Of a DNA stretch of 21,337 nucleotides, positions 1-8,700 are shown in pieces. How positions within the stretch are numbered: position 1 is the first letter of the stretch; every line of letters begins with the position of its first letter. The translations under genes were made by a program, and so were the position numbers. Origin of the DNA: Duncaniella sp. (GTDB lineage Bacteria; Bacteroidota; Bacteroidia; Bacteroidales; Muribaculaceae); NCBI RefSeq assembly GCF_029054785.1, contig NZ_JAIDEN010000014.1:1-21337 (forward strand), given 5' to 3'. The notes beneath the pieces are model-generated. The model was not told the origin of the DNA, ran no database searches, and saw only the letters and a list, made by a program, of their open reading frames with translations.

Positions 1-20
1 CCGCTAACGCGGCCCGCCTG
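1..20 (+). repeat. Partial copy of dispersed repeat, cut by window edge
   Basis: The first 20 bases contain the CCGCTAACGCGG hairpin core followed by CCCGCCTG. This matches the 3' part of the 54-base unit seen at 20505-20530 and, reversed, at 330-355. The copy continues off the left edge. The match is short, so membership rests on the shared hairpin core and following bases. Confidence 0.5.
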
Positions 21-167
21 CACGGTGACCTCGCCGGTCCGTAGCCGTTGCACTCTTCGCCGTTCTGCGGGTGCTGTTTAGTTTCATTTTTCCGCTGTGA
101 TCTGTCATTTCTTTGAGGATGCATCATGGCCGCATTCGCAAAGGCTCGGAGAGCCTGGATTTCAGAA

Positions 168-244
168 ACCCCAGGGTGAGCGAGCGACGAAGCGACAGCG
201 GAGGCCGCAAGCGGTGCCTGGGGTCATAGCCCCGCCCCGCTATG
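168..244. repeat. REP-like block of nested inverted repeats
   Basis: ACCCCAGG at 168-175 is matched exactly by CCTGGGGT at 217-224, enclosing 41 GC-rich bases rich in GCGA/GCGG words. It is followed directly by a second perfect hairpin, CATAGC (225-230) and GCTATG (239-244), around CCCGCCCC. The layout resembles repetitive extragenic palindromes. No gene overlaps it, and it is far from the mscS-like stop, so it is not an obvious terminator. I see only one copy here. Confidence 0.5.
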
Positions 245-329
245 CCTGCCTCGTAGAGGCTGGTTAACATCCCGATTTGTTGCATCCGATTGCTCTATTT
301 CGTCAGAAGGCTCTCCTATGCTACGCGTG

Positions 330-449
330 TCAGGCAGGCCGCGTTAGCGGTCCGGAGATTTCAGGCCACTGCAAGGGCGCCGTAGGTGTCCGCAGCTGTG
401 GTGATACGCAATCTCCTCCCTTCCCCAAAAAGCGCCGTAGGTGCGAAAC
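330..449 (-). repeat. Dispersed repeat, inverted copy B
   Basis: Read on the minus strand this begins GTTTCGCACCTACGGCGC, has a divergent G-rich middle, then ACCACAGCTGCGGACACC, TACGGCGCCCTTGCAGTGG and the hairpin core GGACCGCTAACGCGGCC. The same blocks occur in the same order on the plus strand at 20408-20530, so the two copies are inverted relative to each other about 20 kb apart. CACCTACGGCGC occurs twice inside each copy. Both copies translate to a shared peptide core (HCKGAVGVRSCG) in one frame, which reflects DNA similarity rather than proof of a gene. Confidence 0.8.
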
Positions 450-532
450 AAAACCATTCTCAAAGGCAATCATCAAAAAAATATGATCCTCCGTGAACCA
501 TTCCGCCCGCCGTGTGTTTGATAAGTACATAG

Positions 533-540
533 CAAAATTA
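533..540 (-). promoter_or_regulatory. Possible -7 promoter box reading into repeat copy B
   Basis: On the minus strand this is TAATTTTG, matching the Bacteroidetes -7 consensus TAnnTTTG. It points leftward into the repeat at 330-449, where no convincing gene exists. There is no clear -33 element. It could be chance in an AT-rich patch or drive a small RNA. Confidence 0.25.
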
Positions 541-589
541 CTTTTTCCATTGCAAGAAATGTGATAATGATTGGTTTATTAAACGAATA

Positions 590-611
590 AAGGCTGTCGT
601 GAGACAGCCTT
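590..611 (-). terminator. Intrinsic terminator of the purC-to-mscS operon
   Basis: A perfect 9-base-pair stem (AAGGCTGTC with GACAGCCTT) closes a GTGA loop. It lies about 20 bases past the stop codon of the mscS-like gene and is followed on the minus strand by a T-rich run (TATTCGTTT). Position and structure fit a Rho-independent terminator ending the leftward operon. Confidence 0.8.
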
Positions 612-631
612 CTTCGTTTATATAAGCCTTC

Positions 632-1849
632 TTATTTCGGATTGGAGGCAAGCATGGCGATATCGCGTCCTGAGGGGGCCTGATAGATGCGCAGACCGAA
701 GCGGTGGACCGAGGCAAGCACATGGTCCGTCACTCCGGCCATGAAATGCTCGTATGGCTTCCAGGAAGTCAGCGACGTGAAGAAATACATCTCCAGAGGC
801 AGGCCCTGAGCCGTCGGAGCAAGCTCGCGGACCATATAGAGCATATCCTCATTGGTCTTGAGTTCCGGCAGACGGGAGATATAGTGCTCCAGATAGCGGC
901 GGAAGAGAGTCAGATTGACGTGTTCGGCCTTCGGGTCGAGATCGCCCCACCATTCCTCACGGCTCAGTTGCTCTACCGTCTGCCGCGGGCAGAACCCGAC
1001 GCTGTCCACGTCGATGGTGACAGCCCGGCTGATGCGGCGGCCCCGCGAGTCGGTCATCCCGCGCCAGTTTTGGAACGATTCGCTGACAAGAGAGTAGGGC
1101 GGCACGGTCACTATCGTCATGTCGAAATTCTGGACCTTGACCGTGGTGAGGCCCACTTCGAGCACAGTGCCGTTGATGTTGCGCGCAGGCACCGTGATCC
1201 AGTCGCCCGGACGGAGCATGTCGTTGAGCGTCAGCTGCACACCGGCCACCACACCCATGATCGAGTCCTTGAAGACCAGCATGAGCACCGTGGCGGCAGC
1301 GCCGAGACCGGTCATGACCGTGAGCGGATTCTTGTCGGCGAGGATCGAGATGATGATGATCACACCCACCGAGACGGAGATCACCTGAAGCATCTGGCGG
1401 ATTCCCTTGAGCGACGACGCCCGTCCTGACGACGAGCTTTCGATCAGCTCGTAGAGCGCCAGGAGGAAGCGGTTGACCAGATGGACGATCACACACACCA
1501 CCAGAATCCTGAATGTCAGGACGGTCACCGTGTGGAGTGTCTCATAGAAAGTCAGAGACTCCGGCAGCGTTGCCTGAAGGAGCAGCACGCAGATCAGCTC
1601 GGCGACCACACGCAGCAGGCGGGGATTGAAAAGAACGTCGTCCCACTTTGCGTCCGTGTGGCGCACCAGACGGTCTATGCCGGGAATCACATAGCGGGTC
1701 AGCACATAGAATATGATCCATGCGACGGCCAGGATCGAAGCCGCGGTCACTAAAGTCGAACAGGCGTGGAGCAGGCTGTCGCCCACTCCCCACCCGTTCA
1801 ACAGTTCGGTGGTCCGGTTCAGGAAACCGGCAATCAGCTGAGAGTCCAT
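632..1849 (-). CDS. Mechanosensitive ion channel, MscS/YbdG-like
   Basis: A 405-residue inner-membrane channel of the small-conductance mechanosensitive family, which releases solutes on hypo-osmotic shock. Hydrophobic segments lie near residues 28-54, 79-96, 106-133 and 152-171. A glycine/alanine-rich pore helix follows at about 175-205 and leads into the conserved beta domain (LRPGDWI near 213, NGTVLEVG near 227). The stretch SFQNWRGM followed by SRGRRI at about 258-273 resembles the YbdG/MscM branch rather than short MscS; that sub-assignment is from recall of the family. The ATG overlaps the end of cysS by 16 bases, so it is probably co-translated as the last gene of the operon, ahead of the terminator at 590-611. 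Confidence 0.9.
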   Translation of the reverse strand: MDSQLIAGFLNRTTELLNGWGVGDSLLHACSTLVTAASILAVAWIIFYVLTRYVIPGIDRLVRHTDAKWDDVLFNPRLLRVVAELICVLLLQATLPESLTFYETLHTVTVLTFRILVVCVIVHLVNRFLLALYELIESSSSGRASSLKGIRQMLQVISVSVGVIIIISILADKNPLTVMTGLGAAATVLMLVFKDSIMGVVAGVQLTLNDMLRPGDWITVPARNINGTVLEVGLTTVKVQNFDMTIVTVPPYSLVSESFQNWRGMTDSRGRRISRAVTIDVDSVGFCPRQTVEQLSREEWWGDLDPKAEHVNLTLFRRYLEHYISRLPELKTNEDMLYMVRELAPTAQGLPLEMYFFTSLTSWKPYEHFMAGVTDHVLASVHRFGLRIYQAPSGRDIAMLASNPK

Positions 1850-3312
1850 TCAGCGCCGTCTTTAGTATCCTTGACAGTGAATCCGAGAGCCGCGAGGCGG
1901 TCGCGGATGAGGTCGGAAGTCGCCCAGTCCTTGGCGCTCTTGGCCTTTGCGCGGACTTCGAGAAGAAGCTCCATTGCTCCCTCGAAAGGCTTGAGCGCCT
2001 CGGCGGAGTCGCCTGCCATTTCGGTGCGCACGCCCAGAATGTCCACCAGGAAGGTATCGAACACCGATTTCAGTTCGTCGATGTCGGCCTGGGTTGCCGT
2101 AGCGTGGCCGTCCTTCACCTGATTGACCAGGCGCAGGGCATCGAAGAGGGCGGCGATGACCATCGGAGTGTTCATGTCGTCGTCCATAGCCTCGTAACAC
2201 CGGCGGCGGATGTCGCTGACGTCGATTGTCGAGCTCTCTGACGGCGTCAGTTCCTGGAGGCGGCGGAATCCTTCAAGCATGCGTCCGAGGGCTTTCTCAG
2301 AGGCTTTGAGAGCCTCGTTGGAAAAGTCGACGGTGCCGCGGTAGTGGGCCTGGAGGATGAAGAAGCGTATGGTCATCGGCGAGTAGGGCTGTTCGAGCAG
2401 CGGATGAGAGCCGTTGAAGAACTCGTCGAGGGTGATGAAATTGCCCAGCGACTTGCCCATCTTCTTGCCGTTGATGGTGATCATGTTGTTGTGCATCCAG
2501 TAGCGGACGGTGTCATGGCCGTTGTGGGCCACAGACTGTGCGATCTCGCATTCGTGGTGGGGGAACATGAGGTCCATTCCGCCTCCGTGGATGTCGAAGC
2601 TCTCGCCGAGATACTTCTCGCCCATCGTCGAGCATTCGAGATGCCAGCCGGGGAAACCTTCGCTCCAGGGCGAGGGCCAGTGCATGATGTGTTCGGGCGC
2701 GGCTTTTTTCCAGAGGGCGAAGTCGGCGGGATGGTGTTTCTGGTCCTGTCCGTCCAGTTCGCGGGTGTTGCTCAGAAGTTCGTCCACGTTGCGGCCCGAC
2801 AGCTTGCCGTAGGGGTGGTCGCGGTTGAACTTGGGCACGTCGAAGTAGACAGAGCCGTCCGAGATGTAGGCATAGCCGCTTTCGAGGATCTTCTTGATGT
2901 ATTCGATCTGCTCGATGATGTGGCCCGACGCGTGAGGCTCGATCGAGGGGGGAAGCACGTTGAGCGCCTCCATGGCCTTGTGGTAGCGGGTCAGATAGTG
3001 CTGCACCACTTCCATCGGCTCCAGCTGTTCGAGCCGGGCCTTCTTGGCGATCTTGTCCTCGCCGTCGTCGGCATCGTGTTCGAGATGGCCCACGTCGGTG
3101 ATGTTGCGGACGTAGCGCACCTTGTAGCCTAAGTGGCGCAGATAGCGGAAGAGCACGTCGAAGGTGATTGCCGGACGGGCGTGGCCCAGATGGCCGTCGC
3201 CGTAGACAGTCGGACCGCAGACATACATTCCGACCTTCCCTTCATGCAGGGGCTTGAAGAGCTGCTTGGTGCGGGTCAGCGTGTTGTAAATCGTGAAATT
3301 GTTTTCAATCAT
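1834..3312 (-). CDS. cysS: Cysteinyl-tRNA synthetase
   Basis: Class I aminoacyl-tRNA synthetase charging tRNA-Cys in the cytoplasm; 492 residues is a normal length. The ATP-binding HIGH motif is HLGH at residues 41-44, and the KMSKS loop is KMGKS at 284-288. The four expected zinc ligands that discriminate cysteine are visible as Cys32, Cys227, His252 and Glu256. The C-terminal helical anticodon-binding part is present to the end. It starts 37 bases downstream of the DUF3467 gene and overlaps the mscS-like gene by 16 bases, so it is internal to the leftward operon. No leader peptide or T-box-like structure is visible in the short gap, so regulation probably comes from the distal promoter near 5462. 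Confidence 0.97.
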   Translation of the reverse strand: MIENNFTIYNTLTRTKQLFKPLHEGKVGMYVCGPTVYGDGHLGHARPAITFDVLFRYLRHLGYKVRYVRNITDVGHLEHDADDGEDKIAKKARLEQLEPMEVVQHYLTRYHKAMEALNVLPPSIEPHASGHIIEQIEYIKKILESGYAYISDGSVYFDVPKFNRDHPYGKLSGRNVDELLSNTRELDGQDQKHHPADFALWKKAAPEHIMHWPSPWSEGFPGWHLECSTMGEKYLGESFDIHGGGMDLMFPHHECEIAQSVAHNGHDTVRYWMHNNMITINGKKMGKSLGNFITLDEFFNGSHPLLEQPYSPMTIRFFILQAHYRGTVDFSNEALKASEKALGRMLEGFRRLQELTPSESSTIDVSDIRRRCYEAMDDDMNTPMVIAALFDALRLVNQVKDGHATATQADIDELKSVFDTFLVDILGVRTEMAGDSAEALKPFEGAMELLLEVRAKAKSAKDWATSDLIRDRLAALGFTVKDTKDGAEWTLS

Positions 3313-3349
3313 CTTGACTGACAGTTATGTAACAGTGTTTCTATGCCTC

Positions 3350-3682
3350 TCAGGCCTTTCCGCCCATGATGAAGGGGTTGGGGATCTCGCCGCCGCCGGG
3401 GTTTCCGCCGCCGTTGACCGGACGCTTCGGGCGGATTTCGCCGAATGTGGCTTCGTATTTCTTGACGTTTTCCATCAGCGCGCCCAGGAGGTTCTTGGCG
3501 TTTTCGGGAGTCATGATCACGCGTGACTGCACCTTGGCCTGAGGCATGTTGGGGGCCATTGTGATGAAGTCGAGGAAAAATTCATTGGCACCGTGAGAGA
3601 TCACGGCGAGGTTCGAGTAGATGCCTTTGGCCACTTCGGGCGAGAGTTCGATCTTTATTTCGTTGGGATTGTTGTTTGCCAT
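3350..3682 (-). CDS. DUF3467 domain protein
   Basis: A 110-residue protein matching my memory of the DUF3467 family, common as a single small gene in Bacteroidetes. Its biochemical role is unknown. The sequence opens MANNNPNEIKIELSPEVAKG, has a mixed hydrophobic core (YSNLAVISHGANEFFLDFI), and ends in a glycine/proline-rich tail that is probably disordered. There is no signal peptide or membrane segment, so it is likely cytoplasmic. It sits 36 bases after menG and 37 before cysS and is most likely co-transcribed with them. The ATG at 3682 gives the expected family N-terminus. Confidence 0.85.
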   Translation of the reverse strand: MANNNPNEIKIELSPEVAKGIYSNLAVISHGANEFFLDFITMAPNMPQAKVQSRVIMTPENAKNLLGALMENVKKYEATFGEIRPKRPVNGGGNPGGGEIPNPFIMGGKA

Positions 3683-3718
3683 TTTCGGTAGTTTTTTGAG
3701 GGGTTAGTAGTTGGAGAT

Positions 3719-4471
3719 TTATTGATTTTGTTCCGTGGGCCTGACCGCGGTGTAGATGCAGCAGGTTCCGAAGGTCATGTCAATGTAGCGTGTCGCGGTG
3801 AAACCGGCCTCGGCCATCAGGGCGCACATGCGCTCGCGCTGGGGCACTGCGGCTATGGATTCGGGCAGATAGCTGTAAGCGCGGACATCCTTTGAGATCA
3901 TCCGTCCTGCCGTCGGGATCACGCAGCGGGTATAGAACTTGTAGAACGGTCTCACCAGCGCCGAGGAGGGTGTGGAGAGTTCGAGGACCACAATACGGCC
4001 TCCGGGACGCAACACGCGCAGCATCTCGCGGTAACCGGCGCTCAGGTCCTGGAAATTGCGCACTCCGTAGGCGCAGGTGACGCAGTCAAACGAGCCGTCG
4101 GCAAACGGGAGTGCCAGACAGTCGCCGATGTCGAGGCTTACGGACTCTTCCAGACCCCGCTCCCTGACCTTCCGGCGCCCGATCTCGACCATTCCCTCCG
4201 AGAGGTCCACACCGGTGACCCGGCACGGACTGAGGCGTCCGGCCATCAGGATGGCCAGATCGCCCGTTCCGGTTGCTATGTCGAGAATCTCGCCGTGAGG
4301 CTCGCGGCGCAGCAGCCCTACGGCCTTGCGCCGCCACAGACGGTCGATGCCAAACGTCATCGCCCGGTTCATGAAGTCATAAGCCGGGGCGATGGAGTCG
4401 AACATCTCGCGCACCTGGTCAGCCTTGTGGCGGGAGTCGGAATTGTAGGGTGTGATCTGTTCTACTTTCAA
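3719..4471 (-). CDS. menG: Demethylmenaquinone methyltransferase
   Basis: SAM-dependent C-methyltransferase converting demethylmenaquinone to menaquinone, the last step of respiratory quinone synthesis (MenG/UbiE family); 250 residues is typical. Family hallmarks are the VREMFDSIAPAYDFMNRAMT start at about 20-39, the SAM-binding loop LDIATGTGDLA at 63-73, and the later stretches DCVTCAYGVRNF and EMLRVLRPGGRIVVLELS. The reading frame begins with TTG at 4471, sharing four bases (TTGA) with the purC stop. The first in-frame ATG would remove the first 22 residues and start at the FDSIAPAYD block, so the TTG start is preferred. An organism with menaquinone but no visible ubiquinone gene here fits Bacteroidales, hence menG rather than ubiE. 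Confidence 0.93.
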   Translation of the reverse strand: MKVEQITPYNSDSRHKADQVREMFDSIAPAYDFMNRAMTFGIDRLWRRKAVGLLRREPHGEILDIATGTGDLAILMAGRLSPCRVTGVDLSEGMVEIGRRKVRERGLEESVSLDIGDCLALPFADGSFDCVTCAYGVRNFQDLSAGYREMLRVLRPGGRIVVLELSTPSSALVRPFYKFYTRCVIPTAGRMISKDVRAYSYLPESIAAVPQRERMCALMAEAGFTATRYIDMTFGTCCIYTAVRPTEQNQ

Positions 4472-5421
4472 GGATTCAGGGTGTTGAGGCAGTCGAGCAC
4501 GTTGCGTGCGATGCGGTCGTCGAGGTGCTCTTCGGGAGCGGGGGCGAATTTCTCGCCTGTGATGTGCTCGTAAAGCTCGATGTAGCGTTCGGAGACTTCG
4601 TTGCAGAACTCGTCGGTCATTTCAGGCACCTGCTGACCGGCCTTGCCCATGAAGCCGTGGTCCATCAGCCATTCGCGCACGAATTCCTTCGAGAGCTGGC
4701 GCTGGGGTTCGCCCTTTGCGAGACGTTCCTCATAGCCTTCGGCATAGAAATAGCGCGATGAGTCGGGAGTGTGGATCTCGTCGATGAGGATCACTTTTCC
4801 GTCGCGCAGACCGAATTCATATTTGGTGTCGACGAGGATCAGGCCCTTTTCGGCTGCCATTTCCGAGCCGCGTTTGAACAGTGCGCGGGTGTAGGCGGCC
4901 ATTGTGTCGAACTGCTCGGCGGTCACGATGCCCTGGGCGATGGCCTCTTCGCGTGAGATATTTTCGTCATGGCCTGCGTCGGCCTTGGTGGTCGGGGTGA
5001 TGATCGGTTCCGGGAAGCGCTGGTTTTCGACCATGCCTTCGGGGAGTTTCACGCCGCAGAGCTCGCGCATGCCGTTCTTGTATTCGCGCCAGGCGCTGCC
5101 TGCGAGATAGCCGCGGATGATCATTTCGAGACGGAGGCCTTCGCAGCGGTAGCCTACGGTCACCATCGGGTCGGGCACTGCGATCTTCCAGTTGGGCACG
5201 ATGTCAGACGTTGCGTCCAGAAACGAAGCTGCGATCTGGTTGAGAGCCTGGCCCTTGTAGGGGATACCCTTGGGGAGGATCACGTCGAAAGCCGAGATGC
5301 GGTCGGTTGCGACCATTACTAACAGATCGTCGTTGATGGTGTAGACGTCGCGTACTTTGCCGTGGTAGACAGCGGTCTGTCCCGGAAAGTTGAAATCAGT
5401 GTTGACTAAAGTTGTAGCCAT
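4468..5421 (-). CDS. purC: SAICAR synthase (phosphoribosylaminoimidazole-succinocarboxamide synthase)
   Basis: Catalyses ATP-dependent ligation of aspartate to CAIR, giving SAICAR in purine synthesis. At 317 residues it is the longer form rather than the roughly 240-residue short form. Recognisable family stretches are YHGKVRDVY near residue 19, VATDRISAFDVILP near 37, MIIRGYLAGSAWREY near 100 and the GLILVDTKYEFGL ... LIDEIHTPDSSRYF block near 195-230. It is the first gene of the leftward operon and overlaps menG by four bases. A -7 element TAAATTTG lies about 40 bases upstream. The pairing of a purine gene with menaquinone, tRNA-charging and channel genes is a housekeeping grouping without an obvious shared pathway. 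Confidence 0.97.
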   Translation of the reverse strand: MATTLVNTDFNFPGQTAVYHGKVRDVYTINDDLLVMVATDRISAFDVILPKGIPYKGQALNQIAASFLDATSDIVPNWKIAVPDPMVTVGYRCEGLRLEMIIRGYLAGSAWREYKNGMRELCGVKLPEGMVENQRFPEPIITPTTKADAGHDENISREEAIAQGIVTAEQFDTMAAYTRALFKRGSEMAAEKGLILVDTKYEFGLRDGKVILIDEIHTPDSSRYFYAEGYEERLAKGEPQRQLSKEFVREWLMDHGFMGKAGQQVPEMTDEFCNEVSERYIELYEHITGEKFAPAPEEHLDDRIARNVLDCLNTLNP

Positions 5422-5461
5422 AGTGATTGTTGTAATGAATGGTTGAGATTGTTGATTGCTG

Positions 5462-5469
5462 CAAATTTA
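5462..5469 (-). promoter_or_regulatory. -7 promoter element for purC operon
   Basis: The minus strand reads TAAATTTG, matching the Bacteroidetes -7 consensus TAnnTTTG, about 41 bases upstream of the purC ATG and preceded by a T-run. No clear -33 TTG is seen. It is the only good box between the pectin enzyme gene and purC. Confidence 0.6.
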
Positions 5470-5541
5470 CAAAAAAAATGCGGTAAAACTCCCCCGCCAT
5501 CCGAATAAACACGATGATTTTTCAGACAGCTCTGTAAAGTG

Positions 5542-5575
5542 ACAGCAGGAACGCCGTTGCCGGCATTCCTGCTGT
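5542..5575 (-). terminator. Candidate terminator after the pectin enzyme gene
   Basis: ACAGCAGGAA (5542-5551) pairs perfectly with TTCCTGCTGT (5566-5575). After one C-A mismatch the stem continues with GCCG/CGGC around a TTGC loop. It lies about 130 bases past the stop of the pectinesterase-lyase gene. No T-tract follows on either strand, so it may be a terminator of the non-canonical kind or an mRNA 3' stabiliser. Confidence 0.45.
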
Positions 5576-5705
5576 GGTGGTCAGTGGGGTGCTGTATGAG
5601 TCGTGATTGCCTGATGTCGCAGGCCTGCTGAGATCGGCTCCGGTCGGTGGATGTTGCAAATCCTCCGGCAATCAGCAATGGCCCGTATCGCTGTCAGGAC
5701 GTTTC

Positions 5706-8700
5706 TCAGAGCTTGATTTTCAGGGTGACGGGGGCGGTTGTGCGTGACTGGACGCGCAGCAGCAGTATTCCTTCGGGCAGATGACAGAGGCTTGTCTCGG
5801 TCGAGGCGATGGTCTGCATGGCGATGCGGCGGCCGTCCACGCCGTAGACCTCAAGCAGGGCGCCGATGCTCGTTTCGCCCACACGGAGGCTGCGGCTGGT
5901 GCTGTCGTAGGCGATTTCGCTGTCGACGGTGATCTCTCCGATCGAGCTTTCGCGGAAATCATTGTCGGAAATCTCGCCCATCAGAGAGTTGAGCCATACT
6001 TCAAGCGCCGTGTAGCCCTCGGCGTTCACCAGATTGTTGTCGGGCTTGGTCGGGTCGAGGTTGTTGGCCTTTTCCCAGTCGTCGGGCATTCCGTCGCCGT
6101 CGGTGTCGGTCGGGACAGTGTAGTCGCTGCGGTAGGGGAAGAAGCCTTCGGCATCGGCTTCGGTGTCGATCATGCCCATTCCGGCGCCTGCGAAGGCTCC
6201 GCTGAATGTCACTTTGCCGTTTTTCACGTCGTCGGCCACTCGGCGTTCAACCTTGTCGCGGTTGATGGTGCCTGCTTTCTCTATGACTGTCCTGAAGGCC
6301 TCTTCGGCGCTCTGGAGGTCATAGAGCATATAGTTCTGCGGGATATATCTGCCGATCGGGCCGAGAGCGGAGTGCTGATACCAGGGAGTTGCGGTGACAA
6401 TCCGTTCGTTGGCGCGGATGTCGGCGAGCGTGTATTTTCCCTCTACTGCAACCGCTGTCCAGTTGTCGGCGTTGGCCGAGGCGAATCCTTCGGCAATGTT
6501 GCCGTTGATATACCATTTCGCCGGACCCCAGGAAGTTGCGCCGCTGCGGGCATAGCTTGAGTTGACGAATTCCAGGCGGTTCTTGTCGGACCAGGGGCCG
6601 GGCTTGTAGTAGTTGTTCATGAAGTTGCACTCATGGGCGGAGTTCATGCCGGTGTAGCTTGCTACCGGGGCTGTGTTCTCGCCGCCGTAGCAGCCTCCGC
6701 GTTTGCCGTAGTTGTAGTTGACGTTGTTGGCATACTCCATGAACACCACATGGTCCTCGCCGCGGGCGCCGTTGAAGCGGGGCGAGCGGGAGTTGTTGTG
6801 GGCCAGGAGGTTGTGGTGGTAGGTCGCAGGCGATCCGCCCCACTGGCAGGCATAGCCGCGCTCGTCCTTGACATGGCCTGCGTTGTAGAGGCCTTCATGG
6901 AGCATGGAATACTGCACGGTCAGGAAGTGGGAGTCGGCTGTGTTCATGTTCTCCTCGGTCGACCATCCGAACGAGCAGTGGTCGATGATGAAGTTGGCGC
7001 AGTTTTCGGCGCCGAGGGCGTTGTTGGCAATGATCTGGCCCGACATGTCTTTCTGGCCGATGCGGAAACGCATGTTGCGGATGATGAAGTTCTGCGAGCC
7101 GCCGACATTGAGCTTGTTGCGGGTGATGACGATTCCCTCGCCGGGAGCGGTCTGTCCGGCCAGGGTCCAGTTGGCTCTTTTGACGTTCAGGGGGGTGGCA
7201 AGGGCGATGTCGCCGCTGACTTCGAAGACGATGGTCAGGGGCTGGTCCTTATGCTGTTCGAAGGCCCAGCGGAGGGTTCCGGCAGAGCCGTCGTCGGCAG
7301 TCGAGGTGACTTTGACCACCTTGCCGCCGCGTCCGCCTGTGGCATATTTTCCGAAACCTTCGGCTGTCGGGAAGGCGATGAGGCGTGTGGCTTCAGTGAC
7401 GCTGACGGCCTTTGTGGTGACACCGTGGCGTGAGATGGCCGCCACGCTGAACTCCGAGGCTTCGGCTCCTGAGGGGAGCGTGTAGGTCGTTTCTTCGCTC
7501 AGGCTGTCCATTCTGCCGTTGCGGTAGATGATATATCCGGCGGCTGATTCGTCGCTGTCCCAGGAGAATGACGAGGGGCTGACGGTGAAGTTGCATGGCT
7601 CGGCGGTGCCGCTGAGGATGGCCTTGAAGTCAAAGGGGACTGCCGATGCTTTTTCGAACAGGAATTCCGGTCTGATGTAGGCGGCCACTTCTGCGTCTGA
7701 GGCCTGGTGTGAGAAAGCGGCGCGGCGCGACACGTCGGCAGGCGTACCGTCGGCATTCAGGTTCTTGTATTCATAGAGCGAGGCTGTGTTTTCCGAACCG
7801 TTCCAGTCTTTCCAGCCTTCGGCCTTGATGTGAGAGCCAAGGCGGCAGTTGAGGAACATGCTTCCGGAATTTTCCTTCCAGGGGCGTCCGAGATAGTAGG
7901 TCGAAGCGCCGGTCCCTTCGCCGGCCATGATGTTGCAGCCGTTGAAGAACAGGCCCGCGCGGAGTGCCTGGGCCGAGAGTTCGGGGTAGAATGTGCGGTT
8001 GAGGGTCAGTCCGGCTTCTGCGGGAGCGGTGATGTAGCCTCCGTTGGGGTTGTAGAGGCAGATGATGTCACAGCCTTCGAACCACTCCAGGCCTCCGTCA
8101 TAGATGAAGTCCGTGGAGCCGCTGATCTTGCAGCCTGTGAAATAGCCGCGGGCGCCGGTGTTGGCTTTGTATGTGTCCTGGAAGCCTTCGAGGATACAGT
8201 TTTTGAACAGATGGGCGTCAGCTGCGGTGTAGAGCGCTTCGGCCTGTCCGACGTTGCCTGAGGTGTTGCGGATGGTGAGGTTTTCGGCATAGAAGCGTTC
8301 GGTGAACACGTTGAGGGCTGCGCAGTCATTGTAGGTGTTGCTGCTTGTGCCTCCGCGGCTGACCGACGAGGTCAGGATTGTCGTTGCGGCGTCTGCGCCG
8401 ATCAGGGAGATGAATTTGTTGTGCTTCTCCTTGGTGCCGGCATAGATGTTTTCGTCATAGATGCCCGGCGCGATGTAGATGATGCCTCTCGATCCGTCGG
8501 GCACGGCGTTGATGGCTGCCTGGATCGTGCTGTGGTCGCCTGATCCGTCGGGATTGACATAGAGCAGGGTGACGGGGGCTTCTTCGTCAGGAGTGGGTTT
8601 TGTGTTGCCCTCCTGGGTGAATCCGAACTTGCTGAGGTCGCTGAGCTCGCCGACATCTCCGACCGGATTGGCTTTGGCGTAATCGGCCTGCTCTGCGCTT

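Larger units (their letters stand above)
1..631. other. Gene-free, repeat-rich intergenic region
   Basis: I find no convincing gene in these 631 bases. The short open frames at 277-486 and 330-530 run through a dispersed repeat and share their peptide with the repeat copy near 20480, so they are better read as translated repeat. The stretch holds a partial repeat copy at 1-20, a small hairpin at 142-156 (AGGCTC/GAGCCT, 3-base loop), a structured palindromic block at 168-244, a fuller repeat copy at 330-449, a -7-like promoter box at 533-540 and the terminator of the leftward operon at 590-611. I cannot exclude a small RNA. Confidence 0.6.

Noticed and set aside
277..530. Small open frames at 277-486 (plus) and 330-530 (minus)
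   Set aside because: Both run through the dispersed repeat; the same peptide cores appear in the copy at 20408-20530, and there is no sign of coding selection.
5406..5678. 90-residue minus-strand frame upstream of purC
   Set aside because: It overlaps the purC start and spans the purC promoter box and a hairpin; composition is not protein-like and no family is recognised.
6633..7433. Long plus-strand frames opposite the pectin enzyme, cysS and mscS genes (for example 6633-7433, 2344-3132, 704-1429)
   Set aside because: They are antisense shadows of GC-rich genes whose minus-strand products have clear domains and motifs.
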